64,000 bases of DNA from Streptomyces sp. Q6 (GCF_036967205.1 NZ_CP146023.1:62001-126000); one strand, 5' to 3'. Positions 18,475-28,048 are shown, numbered from the stretch's first letter. Made by a program: numbers and translations. Notes: a model not told the origin generated them from the letters alone.

Positions 18475-19510
18475 ACGACCTCGTGCATGGTTGGCGGCCG
18501 GGCCTCGTCGCGGGATAGTTGGTTCATGGCGAGCGTTGCCCGTTCGGTGATCGTCAGCGGTTCGCGGATCACTGGGCTGACCAGGGATGTGATCGCGGAA
18601 CTCGTCGCTGAGATCGGCCCGTTGTGGGCAGATCAGCACTACCGGCGGCTTGCGGGACGGCCACGGCGGCGAGCCGTCGGAGCGGGGGCCCGCCACAAAC
18701 TGGTCTTCGTGGACCGGCTGCTCGCCACGCTGGTTCACCTCCGCCACGGAGTCACACACGACGTGCTGGCCTGCTGGTTCGGCGTGGACCGTTCCACCAT
18801 CACCCGCGCGATCGGCGAGGTCCGCCCGCTGCTGGCCGAGCGCGGTTGCGCAGTGGGACCGGGCGTCCGGCTGCGCACGCTCGCTGACGTCGTCGACTAT
18901 CTCGGGGCCAGCGGGCAGAGCGCCATCATCGATGCCACCGAAATCCGCGTCCGCCGCCCCGCCCAGGCCACGGAGGGCCGCGACCGCTACGTCTCCGGCA
19001 AGAGCAAGCAGAACGCGGTGAAAGCTTTGGTGGTCACCGACGTCCAGGGGCGGCTGCTGTTCAGCGGCGCTCTGAAGCCCGGCAGCTGCCCCGACATCAC
19101 TCAGGCCCGCGACGCAGGACTCGTGGAACTGCTCGACCGACATCGTGACCTGCGCATCCTGGCCGATGCGGGCTATCAGGGCCTGGGTGCCCAGACCGGC
19201 GGGCGCGTGGTGACGCCACCGCACCGCAAGTTCAAGAAGAACGCCCCGACGTGGTGGGAGGAGAGGTTCACGCAGCAGCGCAAAGCCCACTCATCGCGAC
19301 GCATCCGAGTCGAGCACGGCATCGCCCACCTCAAGAACTGGCGTGCCTTGACCCGCCACCTCGGCCGGCGTGAACTCCTCGACGAACTCGTCCCGGCCAT
19401 CGCCGGACTCGCATCAACCCATCGACAGCAACCGCAGCCAACCGCAGCAGGGTGAGAAGCACCAACCTGCCCCTCCACGACGCCCAGACGCTAACCATGC
19501 ACGAGGTCGT
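18475..19510 (+). mobile_element. IS5-family element B, complete, tandem to A
   Basis: 1036 bases. The ends share 21 of 22 outer bases (ACGACCTCGTGCATGGTT, followed by related sequence) and are close to the ends of element A. A single base separates A from B, and B from a third, partial end at 19512. Confidence 0.8.
18526..19455 (+). CDS. DDE transposase of element B
   Basis: 309 residues from the ATG at 18526; an earlier in-frame ATG at 18460 lies in element A and is not credible. Same layout as the transposase of element A, with SAIIDATEIRVRRPAQ, RILADAGYQGLGAQTGGRVV and IRVEHGIAHLKNWRALTR supplying the DDE residues. The two proteins are clearly paralogous but diverged, so B is a different member of the group and not a fresh duplicate of A. 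Confidence 0.85.
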   Translation: MASVARSVIVSGSRITGLTRDVIAELVAEIGPLWADQHYRRLAGRPRRRAVGAGARHKLVFVDRLLATLVHLRHGVTHDVLACWFGVDRSTITRAIGEVRPLLAERGCAVGPGVRLRTLADVVDYLGASGQSAIIDATEIRVRRPAQATEGRDRYVSGKSKQNAVKALVVTDVQGRLLFSGALKPGSCPDITQARDAGLVELLDRHRDLRILADAGYQGLGAQTGGRVVTPPHRKFKKNAPTWWEERFTQQRKAHSSRRIRVEHGIAHLKNWRALTRHLGRRELLDELVPAIAGLASTHRQQPQPTAAG

Positions 19511-19511
19511 T

Positions 19512-19690
19512 ACGACCTCGTGCACGGTTGGCGGTGCTGTCCTGCCCCACCAGACTCACGCCTTCCTCGCGGGCACGCTCGATCAACTGCCGCGCGATTT
19601 CGTGGTCCTGGACCTGTCGCTGAGTCAACTCAGTCCCCGTACGTACGACGGTCGAACGCTTGCCGGGCTCGTTCCTGTCGCCCATCATGA
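19512..19690 (-). pseudogene. Third IS end plus IS256-family transposase N-terminal stub
   Basis: 19512-19535 repeats the tip of the A/B elements (ACGACCTCGTGCACGG), so a third member once ended here. Beyond it, the minus strand starts at 19688 and reads TELTQRQVQDHEIARQLIER and AREEGVSLVGQD. This is the start of an IS256-family transposase, cut off at the IS junction. It records at least two rounds of IS insertion into an older IS256. Confidence 0.55.
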
Positions 19691-19838
19691 TCCTTCCCGG
19701 CGCCGGTCACCCCAACGCCATCCGGTCATACCGGGCGTACACGGATCTCGGGACAGGCCCAGACGTGGAACGAGTCCCCCGGCCTCGAGCGCGACGCCAA
19801 TCTCAACCGCTTCCCGGACCGCCCTGCTGTTCACATGC

Positions 19839-20264
19839 ATGGCGATCTCCTGCGGACTGCTGGTGTACCGCGACTCCGTGGACTCCAGCCAGGACATCTC
19901 GGGGCATCTGCGCCGCATGAGTATGGAGTCCAGGGTGGTGCACCGTGTGATCCCGGCCAGCAGCGGCGGCCGGCTGGGGTTGGCGCAGATCCTGCGCCGC
20001 CAGCTTCACCTGGACGGAACGGTCACCGAGGAGCGGCCCTACCCGGGGAACCCGCCCGCGCAGTTGGCGCCGTGGCACGTCTATGTGCCGGATCTCGGAC
20101 AGGGCCTGATCGTGGAAATCCCTTCCCTTGAGCCCGGGCGGGCTGCGGTTCCCACGCTCGGCGCCAGCCGTAGGGTCGGCAACCCCGCGTTCGCGCCGGT
20201 CAGGATGGTGCTGCGTCAGGGCTGGCAGTTCCACAACGGCTATGTGCAGTCCCCGCTGCACTAA
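19839..20264 (+). CDS. Hypothetical protein, possibly 5'-truncated
   Basis: 141 residues from the ATG at 19839. It includes DISGHLRRMSMESRVVHRVI, GGRLGLAQILRRQLHLDGTV and PWHVYVPDLGQGLIVEIPSL. The amino-acid usage looks coded, but there is no clear ribosome site at any start and the upstream region is IS debris, so the N-terminus may have been lost. Family not recognised. Confidence 0.4.
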   Translation: MAISCGLLVYRDSVDSSQDISGHLRRMSMESRVVHRVIPASSGGRLGLAQILRRQLHLDGTVTEERPYPGNPPAQLAPWHVYVPDLGQGLIVEIPSLEPGRAAVPTLGASRRVGNPAFAPVRMVLRQGWQFHNGYVQSPLH

Positions 20265-20677
20265 GATCCAGAACTCGGGCTCCTCACCGATCCCGACGAT
20301 GACGAGTTCTGACCGCATGAGACAACCCACGGCACCCGTGACCGCTGTCTCGGGCAGCTCCCGGGCCGGTCCTTTCCCCACAGACCAGCCCCGGGCTGCC
20401 GGAGGGGGCTTGCCGACGGGCATCATCAGGCACGGCGCTATTGCGGATCGGCTTCGGGGACGACTGCCTGCAGCGCCTGGTGATGTACGTGGCGTTCCTC
20501 CTGGATGCCCGGTTCGCCTCACGTGGGGCCGGGCCCGGCCCCACGGCAGCAGGCACTCCTGTGGCGCGGGCCGTCATCTGCGCTGACCGCTTTGCTTTAC
20601 GACGCGTTCTGAACGCTGCGCCAGACACTTCCCATTATTATCCGGTGATCGCTATTACTCAGAGTGATGTGCCGGGG
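20265..20677. other. Intergenic region before Gabija-like operon
   Basis: About 410 bases with no credible gene. The last 90 bases are relatively AT-rich (CATTATTATCCGG around 20632), a likely promoter for gajA. Confidence 0.35.
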
Positions 20678-22576
20678 ATGGGGGGGCGGGCGGTGTACGT
20701 GGCCGAGGTGCTGGTGGAGCGGTTCCGTTCGTGCGAGCGGGTACAGATTCCGCTGCGGCCGGAAGTGACGGTGTTGGTCGGCGAGAACAACGCGGGCAAG
20801 TCGTCCGTGATCGACGCGCTCCGGCTGCTCACGGACCCCCTGGATGGGCGGCGCGTGCGGTATTTCGAGGAGTCCGATGTCCTCACCACCGCGGCCGCGC
20901 AGGGCGGCCCCAGCCTGCAGCTGGACGTGGCCGGCATCGGCCCTCGGGAAAGCGGCGCGTATCTGGAGGCGCTGTTGCCCCAAGGGGCTCCTGACAGCCG
21001 TACCGCCCGATGGCAGGTGTCCTGGACGCCGCCGCAAACGGGCGGGCGGCGCGGGAGCACCGTCTGGGCGCAGGGCGCGGGCCTTCCGGTCACGGGGGAC
21101 CCTCCGGCGCGGGGCGGTGTGCGGCATGTCTATCTGCCGGCGCTGCGCGATGCCGAGCGGGAGCTGGCCTCGGCGGGCGGGGATCGGGTGCGGATGATCC
21201 TTCGCGGGCTGCTGGGCGATGACGAGCAGGTCGATGCCTTCGTGGAACGGATCGGCACCGAACTGAAGAAGGTGGCTGCGGACCCGGACGTGGTCAAGGT
21301 CAGCGAGAAGATCAACGAGCCGTTGCGGGATCTGACGGTCGGCGCGCATCCCCAGGCGAGTGAACTGGCCCTGGCCGAACCGACGTTCGCGTCGATCGCC
21401 CGGTCGCTGCGCATGCTGCTGGGTGATGTCTCCGCCGAGCCGTTCCCGTTGTCGGCCTCGGGGCTGGGGTACGCCAACACCCTGTTCATCGCCACGGTGA
21501 TGGCCGAGCTGGACGCGGCGGCGGAGGCGGATCTAACCGTGCTGCTGGTGGAGGAGCCCGAGGCGCACCTGCATCCGCAGCTGCAGACCCTGCTGCTGCG
21601 TTACCTACAGCGGCGGGCGCGCGCCTCGCGCCGGCAGCCGTCGGAGGATCCGGCTGAGCCGGCCGGGCATCTGCAGGTGGTGGTCACCACCCACTCCCCC
21701 ATCCTGTCGGCCGCGGCGAGCGTTCAGGACCTGGTGGTCATGGCGCGCTGCCCGGGTGAGTTGTCGGACGGCTGGCAGGCGCGGCCTTTGCCCATTCCCC
21801 GGCTGCAGTTGAGCCCAGACCGGATACGGCATCTGGACCGCTATCTCGATGCCACGAAGAGTGCTCTGCTGTTCGCGTCGCGGGCGATCCTCGTGGAGGG
21901 TATTTCCGAGCTTCTGCTGCTGCCGGCTCTGGCCGAGCGGGCCCTCGCCGCAGACGAGGGCGCCAATGCTTCGGCGAAGCGGGAGGCGTTCGAGGCGGTG
22001 GAACGGTTCTTCGGCACCACCCGGGTGATCGTCGACGGGGTGGGGTTCGAGGTCTATCTGCGGGTGCTTTTGGCGCCCGTTGACGGCATCTGTCTGGGCC
22101 GGCGGGTTGCCTTGATCACCGACACGGACGTGGCGCCCGGTCAGCCGGAACCGCCCCGGCTTCAGTCGCTGCGGAAGCTGCCGCGCGGCTGGCACTCTCC
22201 TGGCGAGCTGCACCTGGCCGCGGCGCCGAGGACGCTGGAGCCGGCCCTTTGGTCGCAGAACAACATCACCGCCTTGCGGGCGGCGTTCCTGCGCTGCGCG
22301 CCGCACTCGCAGGACCGCTGGGAGCAGGTCGTTGAGGCAACGGATCCCGCCCTGGCGTTCGGGGAGCTGTTCGTCCCGAAGACCAGCCGGACCGTCACCG
22401 GCACGGACGGAGAAACCCTGAAGGGCACCGAGATCTCCAAGGGCCGGTTCGCGCAGGAACTCGCCGACGTGCTGGCCGACCGGGTGGTGCCGTTCACGGT
22501 GCCTGACTACCTGGCGGGTGCCATCCGTTTCATCACCGCCCAGGACACGAGCACGCCTGCAGTGGGCGCGCCATGA
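20678..22576 (+). CDS. gajA: OLD-family ATPase-nuclease, GajA-like
   Basis: 632 residues from the ATG at 20678; a GTG at 20693 is a close alternative. An ABC-type ATPase head carries Walker A GENNAGKSS (about 35-43), Walker B LLVEEPEAHLHPQ (about 287-300) and the switch strand VTTHSPILSAA (about 336). A C-terminal TOPRIM nuclease domain follows with AILVEGISELLLLPAL (about 403-418, catalytic Glu) and ALITDTDVAPG (about 478, the DxD acids). This is the GajA layout: a nucleotide-inhibited, sequence-selective nicking endonuclease of the Gabija anti-phage system. It overlaps the helicase gene by 4 bases (ATGA). It is slightly longer than typical GajA. Other OLD proteins also pair with helicases, so the subtype needs a profile search. 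Confidence 0.85.
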   Translation: MGGRAVYVAEVLVERFRSCERVQIPLRPEVTVLVGENNAGKSSVIDALRLLTDPLDGRRVRYFEESDVLTTAAAQGGPSLQLDVAGIGPRESGAYLEALLPQGAPDSRTARWQVSWTPPQTGGRRGSTVWAQGAGLPVTGDPPARGGVRHVYLPALRDAERELASAGGDRVRMILRGLLGDDEQVDAFVERIGTELKKVAADPDVVKVSEKINEPLRDLTVGAHPQASELALAEPTFASIARSLRMLLGDVSAEPFPLSASGLGYANTLFIATVMAELDAAAEADLTVLLVEEPEAHLHPQLQTLLLRYLQRRARASRRQPSEDPAEPAGHLQVVVTTHSPILSAAASVQDLVVMARCPGELSDGWQARPLPIPRLQLSPDRIRHLDRYLDATKSALLFASRAILVEGISELLLLPALAERALAADEGANASAKREAFEAVERFFGTTRVIVDGVGFEVYLRVLLAPVDGICLGRRVALITDTDVAPGQPEPPRLQSLRKLPRGWHSPGELHLAAAPRTLEPALWSQNNITALRAAFLRCAPHSQDRWEQVVEATDPALAFGELFVPKTSRTVTGTDGETLKGTEISKGRFAQELADVLADRVVPFTVPDYLAGAIRFITAQDTSTPAVGAP

Positions 22577-24321
22577 CGACGCCTGAGCAGCCGGATCCGG
22601 TGCGGGCCGACGCCGAAAAGCAGCAGCAGGCCGCCATGGCCGTGGCCGCGCCTGCCTACGTGGCTGCCTGCCCGGGTGCGGGCAAGACGCATGTGATCAC
22701 CAACCGGCATCTGCAGTCGCCCCGGCGACGGCTGCGGAAGGGACGGGCGCTGATCTCGTTCACGCGGGTGGCGCGGGATCAGATGGCCCGGCGCTGCCGC
22801 TCGGCGGGCCGCGCCGATCTGGTGCAGGCACCGCACTTCATCGGCACGCTCGACTCGTTCCTGTGGGAGTTCCTGGTCAAGCCGCGGCGGGCGGCCCAGC
22901 CGACGCCCCGTCTGCTGGAATCCTGGGCAAGCCTCAAGGCCCCGGTGCAGGGCACGGACCGGGAGATCAACCTGCACCGCTTCCCCATGACGATAGATCC
23001 CTCCTACCGCAAAGCGCGCGAGACTGTTGCCTGGGACAAGCTCGACTATGACACCCGCCAGCTCATCAAGGACACCTCCTACAGCCGCGCGCAGTGGGAG
23101 AAGAAGATCTTCGAAACCCGCAAGGCGTGGTGTGACGAAGGCTATTTGACCGGGCACGAGGCGCGGGTCTTGGCCCTGTGGAACCTGCGCCACGCCCAGA
23201 CTGCGGCCGCTCTGCTGCCCCCGCTGCTCTCCCGGTTCGCGGAAGTCGTCGTCGACGAGGCACAGGACTGCTCCGCCGCCGACCTGGCGATCCTTCAGCT
23301 GCTGCACGACGCCGGCCTGCCGCAGGTTCTCGTCGGCGACCCGGACCAGGCCATCTACGCCTGGCGCGGCGCCGAACCCCGGGCTCTCCAGTCCTTCGCC
23401 GCTCAGCTCTCCCCCGCCCCGCACCGTCTGACCGGCAACTGGCGCAGCTCTCCCGTCATCTGCCGGCTCGCGTCCACCCTACGCACGGGGCAACGCCCGC
23501 CGGACACCTCCGTGGTGCGCGACGACGACGTCCCCGTCCTCGTGCTGCCCACCCGGTTCGCCGACTCCGGCAGCCGACACCTGCACGCCCCGACCGGTGC
23601 CGGCATCGTCGACGCCTTCCGCACGCTGGCCGAGGAGTACGCCGTCCCGGCCAAGGACTGCCTGGTGACCGCCTACAAGTACGCCACCTTGCCGGGCATC
23701 ACCCGGGAGAAGCCCAACACCAAAGCCATCACCAGCCTGGCCTGGGCCCGCACCGTCACCCACACCCCGAGCGCCAGCGGCGATGACCTCGCCCGGGCCT
23801 GCGCGGTCGCCGTGCGCGTCCTGTTCGGCTACTGGTACCCGGGCGAGACCGGCGGCCCCGACCGCATCATGGCCCGCCACCGTCTCTCGGCCGAACAGGT
23901 CAACCGCACGGCGTTCGCCTTCCTGCACAGCCTGCCTGCGCCCCACCGGGAATGGGGGCCGCAGGTCTGGCAGGCCATGAAGGCCTGGCCCGCTCTGCCC
24001 GGGGCTGCTCCGCAAGGCGGAAAGGGCCGCCCCGCCGGAAAACCCACCGTGTCCCGCCCCCAGGCGGCCACCGGGATCCGCACCAACATCGTTCACCAGC
24101 TCAAGGGCGATGAAGCAGACGGCGTCCTGCTGCTACTGCCCGATTCCGGAAGCGTCCAGCGCTGGGCCACCGCAGACCCGGCCACCGACGAGGTCCTGCG
24201 TGTCTGGTACGTCGCCGTCACCCGCGCCCGCCGCCTGGCCGCCGTCGCCCTGCCCGACGAGGAGAGCGACCAGCTGGCCCGGTTGCTGGCCGAGCGGCAG
24301 GTACCGTTCCGCGTCGCATGA
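22573..24321 (+). CDS. gajB: UvrD-like helicase, GajB-like
   Basis: 582 residues. Superfamily 1 motifs are in order: Walker A ACPGAGKTHVI (about 32-42), RALISFTRVARDQMARRC (Ia), EVVVDEAQDCSAADLAI (II, about 224-240), QVLVGDPDQAIYAWRGAEP (III, about 251-269), RLTGNWRSSPVICRLA (IV) and WYVAVTRARRLAAVAL (VI, about 545). This is the reduced UvrD/PcrA form found as GajB, which senses DNA ends produced during phage replication and activates GajA. Residues about 470-505 are Pro/Gly/Lys-rich and likely a linker. The gene is coupled to gajA by ATGA and the pair forms one operon. Confidence 0.85.
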   Translation: MTTPEQPDPVRADAEKQQQAAMAVAAPAYVAACPGAGKTHVITNRHLQSPRRRLRKGRALISFTRVARDQMARRCRSAGRADLVQAPHFIGTLDSFLWEFLVKPRRAAQPTPRLLESWASLKAPVQGTDREINLHRFPMTIDPSYRKARETVAWDKLDYDTRQLIKDTSYSRAQWEKKIFETRKAWCDEGYLTGHEARVLALWNLRHAQTAAALLPPLLSRFAEVVVDEAQDCSAADLAILQLLHDAGLPQVLVGDPDQAIYAWRGAEPRALQSFAAQLSPAPHRLTGNWRSSPVICRLASTLRTGQRPPDTSVVRDDDVPVLVLPTRFADSGSRHLHAPTGAGIVDAFRTLAEEYAVPAKDCLVTAYKYATLPGITREKPNTKAITSLAWARTVTHTPSASGDDLARACAVAVRVLFGYWYPGETGGPDRIMARHRLSAEQVNRTAFAFLHSLPAPHREWGPQVWQAMKAWPALPGAAPQGGKGRPAGKPTVSRPQAATGIRTNIVHQLKGDEADGVLLLLPDSGSVQRWATADPATDEVLRVWYVAVTRARRLAAVALPDEESDQLARLLAERQVPFRVA

Positions 24322-24331
24322 CCCTTCGTGT

Positions 24332-24363
24332 TGTCTGTCCCGCACCCGGCCGGGGGCAGACAG
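24332..24363 (+). terminator. Hairpin after gajB
   Basis: GTCTGTCCC pairs with GGGGCAGAC (one mismatch) around a GC-rich loop, ten bases after the gajB stop. Confidence 0.45.
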
Positions 24364-24759
24364 AACGATCCTTGCGGCAGCCTGCTGCTCGGCGTGCCGC
24401 GCTGTCGGCATTCTGCGACAACCCGCAACAACAGCACCAGTTGCGCTGAACTAGCTTCAAGGTTGCAGGAGTTCAACGATCTGGACCGACAGACTCAGTG
24501 AGCTGCCCGGATCGGCATGACCGAGAACAGGCTCCCACACCCGGCGGGAAGGCTGCCGGCGTCCAGCGGGCCTTGGGCAGCGTCCGTTGGACGCCTGGGC
24601 GTCGGGCACCCCTACCGGTTACGGCCACGCCACCGAAGAGAAGTACGAGCACATCGCTGTGACCGCCGCCGAGTTGATGCAGCGCTGCGGCCCGGAGTGC
24701 TCCGAGGGCCACACGTACGCCGAACCCTGCGAGATCGCAAGGACGAGGACAGCACCCAG
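24364..24759. other. Gene-free stretch
   Basis: About 400 bases with short fragments only. The plus strand at about 24600-24765 reads GYGHATEEKYEHIAVTAAEL before a stop, possibly an old gene end. Nothing intact. Confidence 0.3.
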
Positions 24760-24984
24760 CTACTGACGCGCCTGCCTGTACCGCTCGCCAGCCCTGCGCG
24801 CTCTGTTCATCAACCGGTCACGCACCCACCACCACAGCAGAACCACCGGTGTGGTCAGCAGGGAGACCAGCAGCGCCTTGCCCCAACCGAACGGAGGATG
24901 CGCAGCGAATCGCAGATACAGCACCCCAGCGACGTACACGCCGAGGGCAAGGAGTCCGTACTTCACAGGCTTCGAGAGGCTCAT
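24760..24984 (-). CDS. Small membrane protein
   Basis: 74 residues. Two hydrophobic segments (YGLLALGVYVAGVLYLRFAA and KALLVSLLTTPVVLLWWWV) are followed by a basic tail (RDRLMNRARRAGERYRQARQ). An ATG three codons earlier is also possible. It lies alone between the Gabija-like and first Septu-like operons, on the opposite strand. Function unknown. Confidence 0.5.
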   Translation of the reverse strand: MSLSKPVKYGLLALGVYVAGVLYLRFAAHPPFGWGKALLVSLLTTPVVLLWWWVRDRLMNRARRAGERYRQARQ

Positions 24985-25034
24985 CGCCCCCAACTACCCG
25001 CTTTGCACGCTGACATGGACGTGGGGCGTCCTCC

Positions 25035-25249
25035 GAGGGCGTTAAGTCCGTTTCTGGTAGCGGCCTCGTCCGGGCTGGGTGAGGAAGCCTTGGCGGAGGA
25101 AACGTCCGAGGCGGGTGCGGGTGACGTTGACGGATGTCTCGTCGGTGGGCAGGTCGAGGAGTTCGTGCAGCTCACGGGCACGGAATGGCTGGTCGGGGTG
25201 TTGGTTGAAGGCGTTCACGATGGCCTGGTAGGCGGTGTTCGTCTCCGGC
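25035..25249 (-). mobile_element. Truncated end of the IS found intact at 28049-29409
   Basis: Begins with the inverted-repeat tip GAGGGCGTTAAGTCCG and then matches the accessory-gene end of the 28 kb element for about 215 bases, in reverse orientation. It encodes the last 69 residues of that accessory protein (TNTAYQAIVNAFNQHPDQPF to GRGRYQKRT) without change. The rest of the element is missing. Confidence 0.8.
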
Positions 25250-25670
25250 AGCCTCCACCTGTCCGAGCAGAACGGCCTGGCCCTCGTGTTGTGCCTGAGC
25301 CACCAGCAGACCGCCGAACGCGAGACGGTCGACACGTTTGCGGCCCTACAGGAGCTGGGCCTGGACGCTGCGGGACGGAGATGACCGACGAGGGACGCCA
25401 GGTGTGGGCCCTGGTGCCGCTACGGACCACCGCTCCCCCGCCCGACGGACGTACGGCACCGGCGGGGTAGTCGGGACAGACAGCGGCAACACCGAGACGG
25501 CGGACCCGGACCGGGCAGCCTTTTCCTGCCCGCAGCTGCCGCCGAGCGATAGAAGCCTCCCTGCGTCACACGGACGCGGTAACCACCGTGACCTGTCGAC
25601 GGGGTGTGAGAAAATCTACCGGTTGAGTGGCCGAACATCACACGCTCGGGCAGGTCGGTGAGGGGGCAGG
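25250..25670. other. Gene-free stretch before first Septu-like operon
   Basis: Plus-strand scraps (LALVLCLSHQQTAERETVDT, ending at 25384; MTDEGRQVWALVPLRT, ending at 25470) look like decayed ends of genes. The last 150 bases should hold the promoter of the operon that starts at 25671. Confidence 0.35.
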
Positions 25671-27197
25671 GTGCGTTTCGTCGTTGCGCCAGACCGGAAG
25701 CTTCACCGGTACGACGGACGGTGCATGATTGTGGTGCCCGACGACTGGGACGACTGGTTCCAGTACAACACTCAGTACCGGCTGACGTACCAGGACGCGG
25801 GTAACAACCGCACGCTGATCGGATCCGTGAAGATTGGTCAGTTCGACATGCCCAAGGGGCAGAGCAGACCCGATCTGCCTTCGACGTTCGAGCAGCTGGA
25901 TGACCGGTTTTTCTCGCTGGGACAGGACGACAGCTACTACAGGGACCTCGGTCGTATCAGCACCGACTTTCGCGCGGAGGTGCTGCAAGCTCTGCGCGAC
26001 GTGGCCTTCGATGAGGAGCTGTTTCAGCGGGCGCTCGCGGAGAACGTCACCGGGACCTCGCTCCTGCGCTCGGTCCCCCGGGCCACTGTGCAGGGTCAGT
26101 TCCGTCGCATGGCGCGCGGCGGGCCCCGACGGACCCGGTACCACTTCGTCTATACGCCGCCCGCGGCCAGCAGCGGCGCTTCGACGCCGCTGACGTTCGA
26201 CGTCAGGCCGAAGTCCCAGCCACCGACCAATATCCACGTGCTGATCGGGCGCAACGGCGTGGGCAAGACCCACGCACTGAACCACATGACGCGCGCGCTC
26301 GCGGATGAGCGAGCCACGGCTGACGAGGTCGGCACCTTTGAAGTGGACCAGGGCGGGCTTCGGGGCAGTTTCGCCAACCTCGTCTCGGTCACCTTCAGTG
26401 CCTTCGACCCCTTCGAGCCGCTGCCCAGCCCGCGAAACAAGGCCAGTGGCCTGGAGTACTCCTACATCGGCCTCAAGCACGTACGTAAGCCCGACGAGTC
26501 GGGCCCCAAAGACTGGCAGGCCCTGGCCGCCGAGTTCGGCAAGAGTGTCAGGGTGTGCCTGAACGGCGCCCGGCAGGCGCGCTGGCGGCGAGCACTCACC
26601 ATGCTGGAGAGCGATCCAATCTTCAGCGACGCTGGTGTGGCCGGGCTGGCGGATGCGGCCACCGATGACAAGGAATTGCGACGACAGGCACGCCTCCTGT
26701 TTCGCAAGCTCAGTTCCGGCCACAAGATCGTGCTGCTGACGATGGCCCGTCTGGTCGAGACCGTCTCCGAACGTTCCCTGGTACTGCTGGACGAGCCGGA
26801 GGCCCACCTGCACCCACCCTTGCTCAGCGCCTTCACCCGCGCTCTGTCGGACTTGCTGTCCGACCGCAACGGGGTGGCGATCATCGCCACACACTCGCCC
26901 GTCGTGCTCCAGGAAGTGCCTCGCAGCTGTGTCTGGAAGATCCGGCGCTCAGGCTGGGACACCGTCGTCGAGCGGCCGACGATCGAGACGTTCGGGGAGA
27001 ACGTCGGAGTCCTCACCCGCGAAATCTTCGGGCTGGAAGTCACGCACTCGGGCTTCCACCGCCTCCTCGACGAGGCCCTCGAGGAAGCGGACACATACGA
27101 GGAGGTACTGGAGAAGTTCGACGGGCAGCTCGGCAGCGAAGCGCGGATCCTGGTCAGGACCCTGCTCGCGGCGCGGGAAGCAGAGGGCAGCCGCTGA
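25671..27197 (+). CDS. ptuA: ABC-type ATPase of Septu-like system 1 (PtuA-like)
   Basis: 508 residues, GTG start with AGGGGG upstream. An N-terminal region of about 185 residues (VVPDDWDDWFQYNTQYRLTY, LDDRFFSLGQDDSYYRDLG) has no recognised fold and is shared with the paralogue at 41501. The ATPase part has Walker A GRNGVGKTH (about 192-200), the ABC signature KLSSGHKIVLL (about 345), Walker B LVLLDEPEAHLHPP (about 370-383) and the switch His in IATHSPVVLQEVP (about 404). This is the head of an SMC/RecF-like ATPase as in PtuA. It overlaps the HNH gene by one base (TGATG). The Septu call rests on the ATPase + HNH pairing; the N-terminal extension is unlike the PtuA I know. Confidence 0.8.
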   Translation: MRFVVAPDRKLHRYDGRCMIVVPDDWDDWFQYNTQYRLTYQDAGNNRTLIGSVKIGQFDMPKGQSRPDLPSTFEQLDDRFFSLGQDDSYYRDLGRISTDFRAEVLQALRDVAFDEELFQRALAENVTGTSLLRSVPRATVQGQFRRMARGGPRRTRYHFVYTPPAASSGASTPLTFDVRPKSQPPTNIHVLIGRNGVGKTHALNHMTRALADERATADEVGTFEVDQGGLRGSFANLVSVTFSAFDPFEPLPSPRNKASGLEYSYIGLKHVRKPDESGPKDWQALAAEFGKSVRVCLNGARQARWRRALTMLESDPIFSDAGVAGLADAATDDKELRRQARLLFRKLSSGHKIVLLTMARLVETVSERSLVLLDEPEAHLHPPLLSAFTRALSDLLSDRNGVAIIATHSPVVLQEVPRSCVWKIRRSGWDTVVERPTIETFGENVGVLTREIFGLEVTHSGFHRLLDEALEEADTYEEVLEKFDGQLGSEARILVRTLLAAREAEGSR

Positions 27198-28048
27198 TGT
27201 GGCCTGTCCCACCGCCGCGTCAAAGCGCTGATGCAGCCTTCCGGGCCTGCACCAGCCGAGTCCGGGACACCGATCTACGCAAGAGACTGAAGAAGTCCGT
27301 CCAGGAAGTGGTCGACGCCGACTCCGAGTACACCGCCGCGGCCAGCGGTGCGGGCCTGCACACCTTGGAGACCGAGGACTTCGAGCTTGCCGAGGTAACC
27401 AACGATGAGATGGTCGCCGTCTATAAGAGCCGCATGGCCAAGAAGGGCGCCTCGGGCAGGGGCATCTACGACGAGCTGATCCTCAGCGCCCCGGGTGGGT
27501 GCTGCCCTCTGTGCGGGCAGCGCAACGTCTCCACCCTCGACCACCACCTGCCCAAAAAACTCTTTCCTGCGCTGGCCGTGGCCCCGCTCAACCTGGTGCC
27601 CGCCTGCGCCGACTGCAACAAGCTCAAACTCGACGCCGCACCGAGCAGCCGCGAACAGGAGACACTGCACCCCTATTTCGACGCCATAAGCGACGATCCC
27701 TGGCTCGCCGCCACCGTCGTGGAAACGAAGCCGGCGGCCGTCCAGTTCTTCGTCGACCCACCTGCTCACTGGGACGCCTCCCTGACCGAACGCGTGAAAC
27801 GGCATTGCGTACTCTTCCAGCTCCCAAAGCTCTATGCAGCCCAGGCAGCTCCGGAGATCAGCGGCATTGCCTACCACCTCACGAACCTGTACAGCGCTGC
27901 CCCCGCCCAAGGCGCCGTGAAGGTCCGCGCGTTCCTTGTAGACCAGGCGGAAAGTCGCCGCCACGCACGTGTCAATAGCTGGCAGGGAGCCATGTACCAG
28001 GCCCTCGCCGACAGCACCTGGTATTGCGATGGCGGGTTCACCATCTGA
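27197..28048 (+). CDS. ptuB: HNH nuclease of Septu-like system 1 (PtuB-like)
   Basis: 283 residues. A treble-clef HNH core lies at about 101-140: CPLCGQRNVSTLDHHLPKK then PLNLVPACADCNKLK. It has two zinc-binding CxxC pairs, the catalytic His in DHHLPK and the Asn in LVPAC-DCN. The helical N-terminus (about 1-90) probably docks on the ATPase; the C-terminal 140 residues are unassigned. In Septu, PtuB cuts nucleic acid once the PtuA ATPase is triggered. The stop codon TGA (28046-28048) abuts the inverted repeat of an inserted IS, so the original 3' end may have been altered. Confidence 0.8.
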   Translation: MWPVPPPRQSADAAFRACTSRVRDTDLRKRLKKSVQEVVDADSEYTAAASGAGLHTLETEDFELAEVTNDEMVAVYKSRMAKKGASGRGIYDELILSAPGGCCPLCGQRNVSTLDHHLPKKLFPALAVAPLNLVPACADCNKLKLDAAPSSREQETLHPYFDAISDDPWLAATVVETKPAAVQFFVDPPAHWDASLTERVKRHCVLFQLPKLYAAQAAPEISGIAYHLTNLYSAAPAQGAVKVRAFLVDQAESRRHARVNSWQGAMYQALADSTWYCDGGFTI

